A DNA stretch of 64,000 nt from positions 2,686,795 through 2,750,794 of the forward strand of contig QEOQ01000508.1 in NCBI GenBank assembly GCA_010279815.1, read 5' to 3'. This document shows positions 1 through 11,925 of this stretch, one piece after another (position 1 is the stretch's first letter; each line of letters begins with the position of its first letter). A program made the translations under genes and the position numbers. The notes below the pieces were generated by a model. The model was not told the DNA's origin, searched no databases, and saw only the letters and a program-made list of their open reading frames with translations. The stretch is from Brachionus plicatilis (Eukaryota; Rotifera; Eurotatoria; Ploima; Brachionidae).

Positions 1-907
1 TATCACATGTTTTTAATTGGAGACAATCTTGAAATTTTATTAATAAATAATTTTTTATAAAACATTTTTTTTTGTTTAATTTACTTGGCAACATAAACAA
101 AAGAATTGAATTGCCTGTTTTGACATTTTCCAATGGTATATTGACCACGTGATATTGTACAATAGTGTACTCAATTTTAGCTAAAAAATTAACTTACATT
201 TAATCAAATTAAATATTTTAATAAATTACATTTAGTTAAAGGCCTATAATGAATATAAGCATCTGAAAGTCCTATTTTTACAGTGTGATTTGAATTAGAA
301 ATATCAGAATTTGGAATTTTTTTATAATTAAAAATAATTTGACCGTCATGATTGATTATTACTTGAAATGTGTACTCTCCATCTTAAAAAAAAAATTAAA
401 AAAATAAAATAAAATTTTATAATTTATGATACAATCAGGCTGGTCTTGGAGTCTTAAATTTTCCCATGTGCATATAAAGTGCGTAGTATTGTCAACATAT
501 TTGATCATACTTGTATTACTCAAAGCAGGATCAAAATTTGCCATCAAAGGTGCGATGTATTGAGCTTTTGTGATCAAAGGATTCATCAATGAACCTACGT
601 AGAGAAAGCCTCCGGTAGCTACCACAATTTGATCAAGCAAATGACCATAATAAGGAAATCTAAACTTTAATCTAACTATGGTTGCTTTTAGGTAATTATT
701 TGACAAATCATGGTCCTTTTTGACATCATAAATTGAAAATTTAGAAGAGTCTAAATTCACCCAATTGATGATTTGATCTAACTCGGCGCGTACAACTGTC
801 TGATGATAATAATTTTTGTTATCTTCCATGATAGTTTGTTCACTATTATTCTTATATGGATGTCGTGTAAACGCGTTATTTGCAGTTGTAGTCATCATTT
901 TAAATGC
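1..907 (-). CDS. PLXDC: Plexin-domain-containing (PLXDC/TEM7-like) protein, partial, four exons
   Basis: Four exons chain in phase on the minus strand: 433-907, 230-382, 85-180 and 1-27 (runs off the window). Each boundary is GT..AG: 433 leaves one base that pairs with exon 382 to give QPDYGEYTF, and 85 joins 27 to give LPNCLQLKTCD. The residues FRFPYYGH, VATGGFLYVG, TKAQYIAPLMANFDP, DGQIIFNYK and VKIGLSDAYI follow the order of the plexin-domain-containing proteins (PLXDC1/2), after which a Cys-rich PSI-like module begins (CLQLKTCD). Known relatives are type I membrane receptors with an extracellular nidogen-like region. The upstream end at 907 follows an acceptor AG, so the first exon(s) with signal peptide lie further upstream and were not found. 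Transmembrane and cytoplasmic parts are outside the window. Family call is firm; orthology to PLXDC1 or 2 is not. Confidence 0.85.
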
Positions 908-2252
908 CTGAACTTTTAATAAAAATTTTAATAGATTAATTTGTTTGATTTTATCAAAAAATTTTCTAGAAAGTTAAAATTAATTTTCTGCACGAATTTC
1001 GGTGTCAAATAAATAAATTATCTGATTAAAATTTTTTTTAGTTTATTTGTTTTAAAGAAAAATTAATCAAGTATTCTATTTTAGAAAAAAATTTCAGCAA
1101 TTTGGATATTGTATTAGCCATTGTGCTTTCAGATCTAAATGTATAATCTATGTGGAATCAGGTTTAATTTTAAAATTGCTATCTTAGGATTTAAAAATAT
1201 TTCTTAATAAACCAGAAGGCCGAGACTTTTAATTCTTATGGCATTTATAAACATTTATTTTTTTTTTTAAAAAAAATATTTCCATTAAAATTAAAAATTA
1301 AATTTTTCAATTTATCATTCTGTTGTACATATTTGATACAAAAATTTTGTTACACATCATTTTTAAATTTTAAGTAAATAAAATAAAAGGCATAGAGTTT
1401 CCTCTCTGTACGCTCAGTATTAGATTCAAGTTCATATTGGTAAATTTTAAAAAGTATTTTTACGAAAATAAGAAAATTAACAATTGATATTTGTTCATAG
1501 ATTTTATTTTCAAATAAAAACAAAACAAGTTAGTTGAAAAAATTTTTTGACTTTAAATTTACTTCAACTAATCAATATAATTTAATTTTTTTACCTTTTT
1601 TTTAATCATAGTTTGATAATTTCTGTTTTTTTACTTTACTTTTTTTTGGTTAGAATTTATGACCATTGAATCTGAAAATCTATAAGCCCTAAAATTTGCA
1701 TTTTATTTATTTTTTCCTTTTAAATCATTAAAAGAGATAAAATTATACTTGTAATTGAATAAAAAAAAATGTAATTCAGTGGTTACAAAATTATTAGAAA
1801 CTAAAAAAAATGAATTAAAGATAGATAACTTCTTAGAATATTGTGGTTCTAAAAGTCATTAAAAAAGAAATTTTTTTCCCAAGTCAAAAGAATAGATAAT
1901 CCATATTTTTAAAGATCATATCAAAAGTGTTTTAGGAACTAAAACAAAATATAATTATTAAATTGATTATTTTTATAAACCTTATAATAATTTTTCTTTT
2001 AAGCTCTTTTTTTAATCAGAATTTAATTCTAGCCCTTAGGATATCACCCCAAATAAAATCAAAAATTTAATTCATATAGGATCTATCTTCTATTTGAGAA
2101 AATACTTAAGAATTAGATACAAATTTTACAAATGGCTCTTAAAAAATTTTAATTTTTTTTAATTCAATTTTTTGACTAATCGACTATTTTTTCTTTAAAA
2201 AAAAAATAGAATTAAAAATAATGAGTTGAAAAAATTTCAAAAATTAATTTAC
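908..2252. other. AT-rich stretch without assignable gene
   Basis: This interval separates the PLXDC-like exons from the next minus-strand gene. It should hold the missing 5' exon of the former and the missing 3' exon of the latter. I see only short open stretches: a minus-strand ATG with a hydrophobic start near 1433, and a possible short terminal exon near 2010-2035. Neither has enough support to call. Confidence 0.4.
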
Positions 2253-3076
2253 TTTCACAAGATCTCATGTATTGGTTGTATTCTCTGGCAAATTGCTCAA
2301 AGTTGTGCCTAAAATCTGGTAGCGCCTCCAAAATATTTTTATAATTACTTTTGATACAATTATAGGTATCCTCTATTTCGGCACAATAGTCAAAATGCGG
2401 CGGAGCGTCCGTAAATTTTAGACCAATATGGTGACGCTCTTTGAGACACAAATCGATTCCTAAAAACCATTCTCTTACAAACCCAAAGCTCTTAGTTTGA
2501 TTTGTTATCGAGCACAAATTGGTCATGTTAGTTAAAAATTTTGTTATGATATTCAAAGCTGTTATATCTTTTTCACTATCGCACTTATAGGTTTTAATTC
2601 TGTCTTGGGCACACTTGAATCCATCAGAACAAGTAAATAGATTAAAAGATTTTGAATGATCACTAAAACATGATTCGAAGGATAAAGTTGAGGATATACA
2701 ATAATCTAAATTTAAATCCATTTTATTTTTTTTATTTTAAAAAGAAAATATTACGGCAGTTTCTGTCCAAAATTTTATCAGCTGCTATCTCAATCATGTC
2801 TCTGATGGAATTCATTTCCGTAATTTCAAAGCACATGTCAAATATATCAAAAGCCCCACGTACTTTGGCAATCAAATGATGCGATTTTCTAATTATTTAA
2901 AAAAAATATTTTCTTTTATAAAAAAAATTAATTAAATATTTACGAGCAGTATTTTTTATTGTCAACTTTTGGCTGATTTAAATAAGCAGGACCATATTCG
3001 TTAATAGAATTCAAGATACCATTCAATTTTCTTAGATATTCGTTTTCATGTGGTATTATGGCACATTCAATTGGAA
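2253..3076 (-). CDS. Cysteine-rich, probably secreted protein of unknown family, three exons (partial)
   Basis: Three exons chain in frame on the minus strand: 2944-3076, 2755-2888 and 2253-2705, with introns of 55 and 49 nt that both start GT and end AG. The phases fit (TGCTC+A gives Ser; TGCC+AT gives His), which supports a real gene. The product has regularly spaced cysteines (for example NCHYCISS, FESCFSD, FTCSDGFKC, YKCDSEKD, NLCSITN, DLCLKER, DYCAEIED, YNCIKSN, RSCE) and no long hydrophobic segment, as in an extracellular disulfide-rich domain of around 150 residues. It needs an upstream exon ending in phase 1 and a downstream exon after 2253. It probably continues the signal-peptide gene at 4729-5166, but the phases do not join directly, so at least one exon is missing. 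I do not recognise the family. Confidence 0.6.
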
Positions 3077-4728
3077 CTAAAATTTAATTTTTATCAATTG
3101 GTAAAAAATCCAAATTTTTTTTTACATGAACAAAAATTATGGTCTCTTAGTATCTCATATATATTGATAATCCAAATTGCAGGCGTATATTTTTCTTTTT
3201 TTGAACAAAAATTGACAAAATTGTGTTTAGAAATACATTCGAGAATTAATCTTTAAAAATAAATTACTTTACTAAATTTTAGTAATTTAAAAATTTGATA
3301 AAAAAAAACTTTTATTGTTATTAAATTTAATTTATTTATAAAAGTTTTAACTGAAAAAAATTAAGTTTAGAAATTCATGTTAAAAATTTCAGAGAAGTTT
3401 ATTAGCTTTAATTTAATTTGAAACTAGAAGATTTACACAATGAGCATGTTTATTACCAATAATAATTTTATAATTTTTTTTCGTTCTTTGGCTCCTTTTA
3501 CTTTAAATATCTTAAAAAATATATACGTGCCTTATTTGTAAAGATTTTTTTTAAATGAATAAATACTCACTTTTTGTGTGAACACTAATTACTCTTTTTT
3601 TCAGATCATTTTAAAATAAACAAGACACAAAAAGGGCTGATTTTTTTTTTATTTCAAAAGGACAAAAATAATCGGTTTTCTAGTATATAAAGATAGAAAA
3701 GGAACAAAATAATAAAAAAAAGGGTTCTACTATTTATTAATACGGAATTGGAAAAAATTGGAAAAAATGACGAAGAGAATTGTATTCTACCAGTTACAAG
3801 CTTAAGTAAAAGTAATAAAGGATCAAAAAAGTAAAACTCATATTCTTTTTTCAACAAACAAAAAGATAATTATTCTTAGTTCTTTTTTCAAGTTCATAGT
3901 CAATCCATGGAAATGAAAGTGCCTAACTATTGTTTATGACTTCCGGATTTACACCAAAAAAAATTTAATCTCTCCAAAAGCAAATATTAATTTTAAATAA
4001 AATTTATATCATTTTAAAATTAAAATTAAAGAATCTCTATTGATTCAAGATAACAAAAAATCAGTTTAATCAAAATTTGTTAAAAATTTTTATTAATTTC
4101 TTTAGCTTAAATAAACTCAGAATAAAAATTTCCAACATTGCTCTCAACCTTGCCGTCCACTTTAATTGAGTATTTTAAAATAAAAATTCATTTCAGATTG
4201 AAAAATACTCAAGTTAAAAAATTTTAAAGATGAACTATCATAATTAAATTATTTTATTTTTCGTGGTAATTTGTTTCATCATTGAAAAAATACTAAATAA
4301 AAATCTTTTTTTTTTTATTTTAAAGCCGATCATCAAAATCATGGAATAAAAAAATAAGTTCCATTTCGCACTGTTTAGGATAAACTAAAATTATAATTAA
4401 GTCAAAAAGTTGAACTTCGAAAATTTAGCTTTTGATAAATTATTAAAAGCGTTAAAGATAAATTTTGCATATTATTTGAAAATTTAGAAAAAATTATTGT
4501 CATTTCAGTTGACCAAATCAGATAATAAAATCAACAATATTTTTAGATGCCCTATAATAATAATTAGCGTTAATTTTTTTTAAATTTGTAAAATAAAGAA
4601 TTTTTTTAGATTCCATGACGAACAAAGAACAAAAAGAACTTGAAAAATAAATTATTATTAAAGGACAAAACAAGGTGATTTTCGTCATGATATTAAATTA
4701 ATATTTTTTAATTTTAAAAAAAATTTAC
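3077..4728. other. Intron or intergenic AT-rich stretch
   Basis: Lies between two minus-strand coding blocks that probably belong to one gene. No exon with convincing codon content was found. Open frames here (for example 3654-3857) are poly-A/T products with Phe/Leu/Ile/Lys composition only. Confidence 0.4.
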
Positions 4729-5166
4729 CTGCATTCATCATATTGAGCAAAACATTCATCCAATTTACTTTTTATGTTTTCAAAAAAACACATATCTTCT
4801 GTCATGGTGGCATTTAAATGAGTTAAACTTTGGTCGGAAGTCAAAAATTTTAAATTCTGCACAAGTTCTGTGATATCACGCTTTGACCGGTTAGTCCCTT
4901 GATCAATATTAGTTGATTCTAATTTAATATTGCTAAAATTAGATTCGAGAACATATTTGTACTGAACTCTTGAATTCATTCTGATGTCATTTTTGCTTAG
5001 TGCCAAATATTCAAAAGCTGCTAATTTAATTATTTTAAAAACAGAATAAAATCATTCAAAGTTTACTTTTAGATTGATCAAATGCTGATACCAATAAATC
5101 AGGCATCGAATAAGTAAATATTAAAACAAAGATAGCTCTCATTTCAAGTAAATTTTGTGTCGCCAT
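4729..5166 (-). CDS. 5' exons of a secreted protein with signal peptide
   Basis: Two minus-strand exons, 5067-5166 and 4729-5020, separated by a 46-nt intron (GT at 5066, AG at 5021). The first codes MATQNLLEMRAIFVLIFTYS, a basic/polar start followed by a hydrophobic core typical of a signal peptide. The second continues TAFEYLALSKNDIRMNSRV and contains an RSKRD dibasic stretch, possible N-glycosylation sites (NFS, NAT) and four cysteines near its end (MCFFEN, DECFAQYDEC). It stops at a donor (TGCAG|GTAAAT) in phase 2. The next coding block downstream (2253-3076) is also Cys-rich and on the same strand, so they are likely one gene with an unfound exon between. Function unknown. Confidence 0.6.
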
Positions 5167-8100
5167 ATACGGCAAAATCTAAAATTCAAAATATTTTAAA
5201 ATAATGTACTCTCGAACTTAATTTATTTATGTCCTTGTTTTCACATACGTGAACTAGAACAGGAAATTTTAATCCAAAATTTGCTCATTTTCTCATTGAA
5301 TAGTTTATTCATTTTCTGTGTCATCGTTCAACTACACGCATTGAGCATTATCTACACTCTTTAAATAACAATGTTAAAATCTCCTCCTTTATTCACATTT
5401 ATCGATTGACTTTACTTTACCTATTGTATTGCTAATCTTTTTTACCTTTAGACATGAATAAATATATATTCATTAGTCCTAGACTAATAAAGTATGTTTT
5501 GATAAGTTACAATCAATGTGATTAATAAAAAGTTCTAAATAAATAAAATAAAAATAAATTTAAAACATTAGTAATGTTTTTTATTTTTTTAAAACATATT
5601 TTGATGCAAGTATTTGCATCTCTTGAGAAAAAAATGGTTCTCAATTGTGACCATACAACTTGCATCTTTTTAGCTAATACAAACAAATCTATTTTGATAT
5701 GAAATTATTTATGGCTGTATGAATTTAACTTATTTTTAAATATCAAAATTAACTGATTTAATCTTAGTTATTTTTAAATGCAGTTTAAAATAAAGCTAGA
5801 ATTATTTTTAAATGATTTAGATTGAAATTTTAGATAAAATTGATGATTTTTTAAGCAAGCAATATTTAAATTTTTTATCTAAAATAATATAGATTTAGAC
5901 TATTATTTATCATTTAAAAAAATATTCTACATTTTAAAATTAACATTTTAAAATTTAAAAGAGTGAGGATTAAAAATAAATAAAAAAATAACCCATAAAC
6001 TAAATCTGTCGAAAATATTATTTAAATGTTAATCAACACATAAAAATTCACTTTTCTTTCCTAAATGAGTTCTTAACTTTTTTTTTATTAATTTTCATTT
6101 TAATTCTTATGATCTTAACTCTTTTCAAAAAAAATTAAATCTAAAAAAAAGAATTCAGTATTAAAATTATTGACTTGAATTTTTTATATAACTTTTTTAT
6201 TGATTTACTTTTGATTTATTATTATTATTATTATTATTTATTTCATTTTGCGCCAATTCTGGCGATACATAAAAATTAAAAATGTAAAAAGTAAAATTTA
6301 AATTAAATTGAAATTAAAATTTTGTGCGTTTTTAATCATTTTAAATGAATATTTTCTTTTTATGCGTGAATCACATTTTATATATATTTTAATTTTTCTT
6401 TATTTGTTTTTAATCCTCGCCCAATTTAAAATTTATTCAAAATCAGTTTCAAATTATTTTTAATTCTAAAAATGTCTCTACAAATTGTACCAGTTGTTGC
6501 AAACAATATCTTTTCCAAACTGGGTTGAAAATCATTAAAAAAATTAATATCCTTTTTGTGGTGGAAATAAAGATATTTTAAGAATTATTTTTTTGTTAAT
6601 CCTGTAGATGTGATTAAATGTCCACATATTTGGTGGTTTAATTTTGACTTAATATAGTCTTAGAAACATTATTTGCAATTTTATAATAAATATGATTAAA
6701 ATAAATATTCAAATATAAAAATAAATATAATATATAATATAATATAAATATAAATATAATATAAAAATAATAATTCATATTCGAGATTAAAATAAAGACG
6801 GAATTTTTTTCATCTAAATTTTCAGATTGCATCTCTAAAAATAAAGATCCAGAATTTGATTTTTTTAAATTTTCCTTAATATTTTATTTGTGTTTAATTC
6901 TTTATTGCGTTATAAATTCTGCTCTCTATTTATTTTTCTTGAGTTTTAACAAAAAATTAATGAAATAAAAAATTTGTTTTATTGAAATAAATGTTTTTTT
7001 ACTTATATCAGTTATCAGTTGATATAAGTAATAATTTTTTTTTAAAGCATAGCCAAAAGAAGAAAAAAGGAAATACATTTTTGGAGATTTTTAATCAAAT
7101 ATTATAATTTGTCTTTGGCTTTTTTTAAGTTTTTAATTTAGATAAATAACATATTTTTAATTTTTTTAAATCTTAAAATACCTGACCTCTAAATGAAAGA
7201 ACTTTTTTAACTTTTAATTATGCTTGACAATTACACTTTAAAAAATCAAAATTAGCTTAAACTAAAATTAGAAAAAATGCCTGAAGCTTCATCAACTTCT
7301 GTACTTTTATGAGTCAATAACCAAGAAAATCAATTTGATAATACTCTTAACAATGTCGAAGACATGGAACAAGTTCAAAAGAAGCGGGGAACAAATGCAG
7401 AATACGATGAATAAGTATGCGGATTTTGTAGAGTCCCTTGAAATCTGACAATGAGAGCGAACAGTCGTCAAAAAGGGTAAGAAAATAAGTGTTAGTTAGT
7501 TTGTTTTTTTTTCAAAGTATTTTTTTCTTTTTTTTTTTTATCTATATAGAAAAAATAAATATCTTCTATTAAAAACTTTTATCTACTTTTATTCATTTTT
7601 TTACCTATTATTATGAAAAAAAATATCTACGAAAAAACATTTATCTACTGACAAATATTTATTTTTTTATGACTAAAAATCATGCAAATTATTAGAGTCG
7701 AATTTTTTTATTAATATCTCAAGATAATTAATTTGCTAAAATGGTGATAATCATCAAAATTTAGTGAAGGTTCTAAAAAATTAAAGTTAACACTTTTTTG
7801 AAATATTTCGAGTTTTGATTTATAAAAACACATAGTAAATTAAGGTTTTAAGGACTCAAAATTTGCAAACAAAGTTTTTTGTCGTAAATTACCAAAATTA
7901 AATTCAATATTTTTTTCAGCTTTTTTATTTCAAAGTAAATTGAGCAATATACTGAGTAGCACCAATATATGTCATTATTACATCTATTAAAAAATTTAAT
8001 GAACTTCTATGTTTTCTATGTTGCATAAAAATTCTTTTAATTAATTTTAAAAAAGAAAGCTTTCTTATCTTTTATAGACTTTTGATTAAAAATTATTCAT

Positions 8101-8787
8101 AATTGTAAAAAAGCATCTTTTGAATGTTTCATTTTAAATGGGATTTTTTTGTGATTTTTGAATTTTTGATACAATTTTTAAAGATATTAGAATGTGTTCG
8201 AAACAATTTAAAAACAAATATCCTATAAAAATTTTATTTTATCATCAAAAATTAAATTTTAAATCTATTAAAAAGTTAAATCAAATAACTGGAAATTTAA
8301 AAGATATCATTGAAGAGATGCCAAAATGAAATCTCTTTGCTGCTTTTAGAAAATTAAAATAATTCGATGTTTCTAGTGCTAATTCAATGTATTATCGAAA
8401 CTTGATTTTAATATTTTTAAAATAATGCGTAATTCAAAAAAATTGCTTAATTTAAAATTATTTTTTTATAAACAATTGAAAAAACAAATAAAAACTGAAA
8501 TTGAACCTTTTTTCAAAATCGGTATTAGGTCTTTATAAACAAATTCAAAAAATCAATGCTTCAAAAGTTTTTCATTTATTTCAAAAATATTAAATATATA
8601 GATATTTTTAAAAATTACCAAAAATTCAATAAAAATATTTCCATTCATTCGGAAAAAATTTAATTTAATTTGACTGATAAAAAAATTTTTTTCAATTATA
8701 CTAGTTTTTTATTTTTAGAATTTTTTAAAATGTCAATTAAATTAAAAAATATTAAATTGATTTTTCTTAAATCTACAAATTAACTAC
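5167..8787. other. Long AT-rich desert
   Basis: No gene apart from one relic (7277-7469). It contains a short (TTA)n microsatellite near 6217-6240 and a hairpin near 7001-7031 whose arms read CTTATATCA and TGATATAAG around GTTATCAGT. Open frames (for example 6638-6832) are simple AT-repeat artefacts. Confidence 0.5.
7277..7469 (+). pseudogene. Degraded coding relic, unidentified
   Basis: A patch of balanced base composition in an AT desert. In one frame it reads MPEASSTSVLL, stop, then VNNQENQFDNTLNNVEDMEQ, KKRGTNAEYDE, stop, VCGFCRVP, stop. Three in-frame stops and no continuation show that it is not functional. The KKRGTNAEYDE string looks like the end of a transposase-type protein, but the family cannot be fixed from this length. 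Confidence 0.3.
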
Positions 8788-8795
8788 TATAAATA
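8788..8795 (+). promoter_or_regulatory. TATA box (TATAAATA)
   Basis: A perfect TATAAATA lies 32 bases before the ATG at 8827. A start site about 25-30 bases downstream would leave only a few bases of 5' leader, the A-rich run just before the ATG. Confidence 0.55.
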
Positions 8796-8826
8796 CTTCT
8801 TTTTCAAAACAAAAAAAAATCAAAAA

Positions 8827-9909
8827 ATGATAAAGCTATTTTTTGTTTTCTCTTTTATTTCCTACGCATCAATTCCTGAAATTAATTGTAGGGAATATAT
8901 AACTGTTATTGGTTCCGATAGACACACAAACTGGGGTGATTGGCATGATCCTGTTTTTTGTCCAGGTTATTCATTTGCTGTTGGTGTTGACATTAAATTT
9001 GAGCGTTACGTTTGGGCTGGAGACGATACTCATTTGAATGCCATTCGACTGACTTGTGATGACACAGCATCGACAAAAATCCAAAGTGGAGAGGGTCCAT
9101 TTGGAAAATGGTTTACTGAAAAAGGACGTTTAAAACGATCTATTGGAAATGCTGATAGTACAAATTCAAGTGTTTCAGCAAGAAGATTTTCATCACTTGT
9201 AAAATTTCTCCCAGATATTTTAGGTTTCCTGGGGGAATCTGCTAAACTTGCCCATTTCTTTACCAAAGAACAGTTGTCAAATGGATGCGACAACATGGGA
9301 AAATTTATTGGCTTTAATTTTGAAGCCGAGCCCAGAATATCGGGCGATGACACTGCTGGAAACATGATTACAATGTACTGTGAAGAAAAAGGTTCTGTTT
9401 GGTTTAATTTACAATATTTTGGAACTAAAATAAAAGAAACTAAGAAATATTGTCCCGATGGTCAAGCAATTTGTGGTATTAGAACCCAAATTGAACCAAA
9501 GGTAAAAGGAGACGACACTGCCTTGAATAATGTCGACTTTTATTGCTGTAAAAATTACTATAAATTATTTAATATCGCTACAAAAAAAGCCTTAGATTCA
9601 GACTTTAATAAAAGAGTTTACACTCTTGATAATAACGATTCGCCTCATCAAAGATGGGAACTTATTAGCCATGATGACAAATATTTTTCATTAAAAAATG
9701 CCAAAACTGGACTGATTTTGGATAGTAATCATAGAGGCGATGTTTATGCTATTTCTAACAATGGTGGTGACTATCAAAAATGGTTCAAAGATGATAAGAA
9801 TCGCATTGTGAACAAAGCTACAAATAGAGCTTTAGATTCAAATCATGCAGGCAAAGTTTATACTCTAGAGCCAAATAATGGTGATCATCAGCTATGGTTT
9901 CGCAGATAG
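8827..9909 (+). CDS. Secreted VMO-I domain plus ricin-B-like beta-trefoil protein
   Basis: Single-exon gene of 360 residues. Residues 1-21 form a signal peptide (MIKLFFVFSFISYASI). The next ~220 residues are a vitelline-membrane-outer-layer I (VMO-I) fold: three repeats each carry the family's GDDT motif (about residues 65, 173 and 228, as GDDTHLNAIRLTC, GDDTAGNMITMYC and GDDTALNNVDFYC), with WGDWHDPVFCPGYSFAVG at the start. From about residue 240 a beta-trefoil of ricin-B type follows, with three QxW-like motifs (HQRWEL at ~274, YQKWF at ~316, HQLWF at ~354) spaced about 40 residues apart. The trefoil predicts carbohydrate binding; there is no catalytic toxin chain. An insert between the first and second VMO repeats (about residues 95-150) is specific to this protein. 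AATAAA at 9977-9982 ends the transcript. Likely an egg-coat, mucus or immune lectin; the exact role is inferred. Confidence 0.88.
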   Translation: MIKLFFVFSFISYASIPEINCREYITVIGSDRHTNWGDWHDPVFCPGYSFAVGVDIKFERYVWAGDDTHLNAIRLTCDDTASTKIQSGEGPFGKWFTEKGRLKRSIGNADSTNSSVSARRFSSLVKFLPDILGFLGESAKLAHFFTKEQLSNGCDNMGKFIGFNFEAEPRISGDDTAGNMITMYCEEKGSVWFNLQYFGTKIKETKKYCPDGQAICGIRTQIEPKVKGDDTALNNVDFYCCKNYYKLFNIATKKALDSDFNKRVYTLDNNDSPHQRWELISHDDKYFSLKNAKTGLILDSNHRGDVYAISNNGGDYQKWFKDDKNRIVNKATNRALDSNHAGKVYTLEPNNGDHQLWFRR

Positions 9910-11025
9910 AAAACAAAAAATCTATTTTGCATTTTTAATTCTTTTTTAACTTTTTTAACTTCTTTGAAATTAGCTAAATAAACTTAAATGCATTCAATTC
10001 TTACCTTTACTTTTCTAGTAAATATTTTTAAAAATAGATGTAAATTATTCACATAAATAAAACTTGAATTCATGAATGCACTCACCCAGATTGGATCAGC
10101 AGTGATCACTTTTCAAAGCCATACCATCAATATGCTAAAAGACAAAAATTTAATTTAATTTTTGAATTTTTTAGAAAAATTTAATATTTAATAATTTTTT
10201 TGTCACTTTTATTTACCATTTCCAGTAATGGATCAACCAATGATTTTACAATCTTACTCATTTGTTCTTCAAAGTGTTTTCTATGCTAGTTTTTTTAAGT
10301 CTCTACACTATCGGAATATCATATTCAGCATTATGTTGATTAGTTTTGGCCACTTCATTATCAAAATCCTAATAAAAGTCACGTCTATTTAAATAATTTT
10401 GAATTTTTCTTCGGTCTATTTTATTTTCATTACTAATTTCACAAAATAATGTGTAATTTTACGAAAAGTTATGTTAGAAAAGGTAAGCAATGTTGAAATT
10501 TTTTTATTTTTTTTATTTTTGGCAAAATGGATTAATCTATAGATTAATTTAAATAGGAATCCCAATGGAATTAAAAGGCCTGGTAAAGACTTGCTTTTTG
10601 ATTTTTTTGTTAAATTTTTAAAAAATCTGAAATCTGAAACTTATCTCTTAATTCATTTACTTGAATAATTTATTTTAATATTTTAATTTTATTTTTCGTA
10701 TTCCAATAAACAAAGCCATAGAGGGTCAAACCCGCAAGTTTAAAATAAAAAAAAACGGAAAATTGACGTCATTTTTGCATTTAACTCATTTTTTGTATTA
10801 ACAAAAAGACTAAACATTATATGGTCAGTAAAATAATGTATATTTAATCAGTAAATATACTTCAGTAAATTTATTAAAAAGAAAAAAATTCTTTAAATAA
10901 AATTTTATTCTTTTTATTTTTTGAGTAAAATTTTTATTTTTTTTTTTTAAATTTTTGAATTAATTATTTTTTATTACTTTTTTTAAATAATAAATATATA
11001 AAATTATCTTAAATTTTAATTTTAT
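9910..11025. other. 3' flank and AT-rich spacer
   Basis: Begins with the 3'UTR of the VMO-I gene (AATAAA at 9977-9982). Otherwise it contains only the exon-like fragments noted at 10096-10274 and AT-rich sequence. Confidence 0.4.
10096..10274 (-). pseudogene. Exon-like fragments, possibly a gene relic
   Basis: On the minus strand, FEEQMSKIVKSLVDPLLEM (ending at 10217 at ATG|GTAAAT) is followed, after an 82-nt GT..AG gap, by HIDGMALKSDHC and a stop (10096-10134). The splice signals are good and the helix-like sequence is coding in character. However, the frame is broken just upstream (stops in all frames around 10270-10300), so this is either the end of a decayed gene or chance. No family call. 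Confidence 0.25.
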
Positions 11026-11841
11026 TACCGGTTTTTTGGCCGCCCGTTTATTTCTGACCGGTTTTTTATACGGTCCAAAAATTAGACCCGCAAACTGACC
11101 GGCCAAATGACCGCCTGCCAAAAAGTTGGCCAGTTATTTGACCGCCCGTTTATTTCTGACCGGTTTTTTATACGGTCCAAAAATTAGACCCCCAAACTGA
11201 CCGGCCAAATGACCGCCTGCCAAAAAGTTGGCCAGTTATTTGACCGCCCGTTTATTTTTGAACAGTTTTTTATACGGTCCAAAAATTAGACCCCCAAACT
11301 GACCGGCCAAATGACCGCCTGCCAAAAAGTTGGCCAGTTATTTGACCGCCCGTTTATTTTTGAACAGTTTTTTATACGGTCCAAAAATTAGACCCCCAAA
11401 CTGACCGGCCAAATGACCGCCTGCCAAAAAGTTGGCCAGTTATTTGACCGCCCGTTTATTTTTGAACAGTTTTTTATACGGTCCAAAAATTAGACCCCCA
11501 AACTGACCGGCCAAATGACCGCCTGCCAAAAAGTTGGCCAGTTATTTGACCGCCCGTTTATTTTTGAACAGTTTTTTATACGGTCCAAAAATTAGACCCC
11601 CAAACTGACCGGCCAAATGACCGCCTGCCAAAAAGTTGGCCAGTTATTTGACCGCCCGTTTATTTTTGAACAGTTTTTTATACGGTCCAAAAATTAGACC
11701 CCCAAACTGACCGGCCAAATGACCGCCTGCCAAAAAGTTGGCCAGTTATTTGACCGCCCGTTTATTTTTGAACAGTTTTTTATACGGTCCAAAAATTAGA
11801 CCCCCAAACTGACCGGCCAAATGACCGCCTGCCAATAAGTT
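11026..11841. repeat. 102-bp tandem array, about eight units
   Basis: The phrase GGCCAGTTATTTGACCGC recurs at 11128, 11230, 11332, 11434, 11536, 11638 and 11740, exactly 102 bases apart, with a diverged final boundary at 11842. Units are almost identical: the first two read TTTCTGACCGGTTT and the later ones TTTTTGAACAGTTT, so the array grew by copying the later variant. Each unit is rich in GACCG/CGGCC, so the array is far more GC-rich than its surroundings, and within a unit ACCGG, GGCCA and CGGTC form inverted pairs. Confidence 0.95.
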
Positions 11842-11925
11842 GGCCGGCTTATGAGGACACGGTCACGGTTTCTGAAAATTTTGCCCGGTTAAGTGTCCGC
11901 TTGTACGGATCCCAACACTAATTTT
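11842..11925. mobile_element. Terminal part of the CCGG-rich element carrying the array
   Basis: The array passes into a GC-richer tail ending CGGATCCCAACACTA at about 11923. The same end phrase, CGGTACCCAACACTA, occurs at about 42508-42522, and its complement AGTGTTGGTGTCC at about 55797. This suggests a shared element terminus of the form TAGTGTTGGG. The opposite end was not found. Confidence 0.4.

Noticed and set aside
9030..9365. Minus-strand 111-aa open frame across the VMO-I gene
   Set aside because: Antisense shadow of the clear plus-strand gene; composition has no domain sense.
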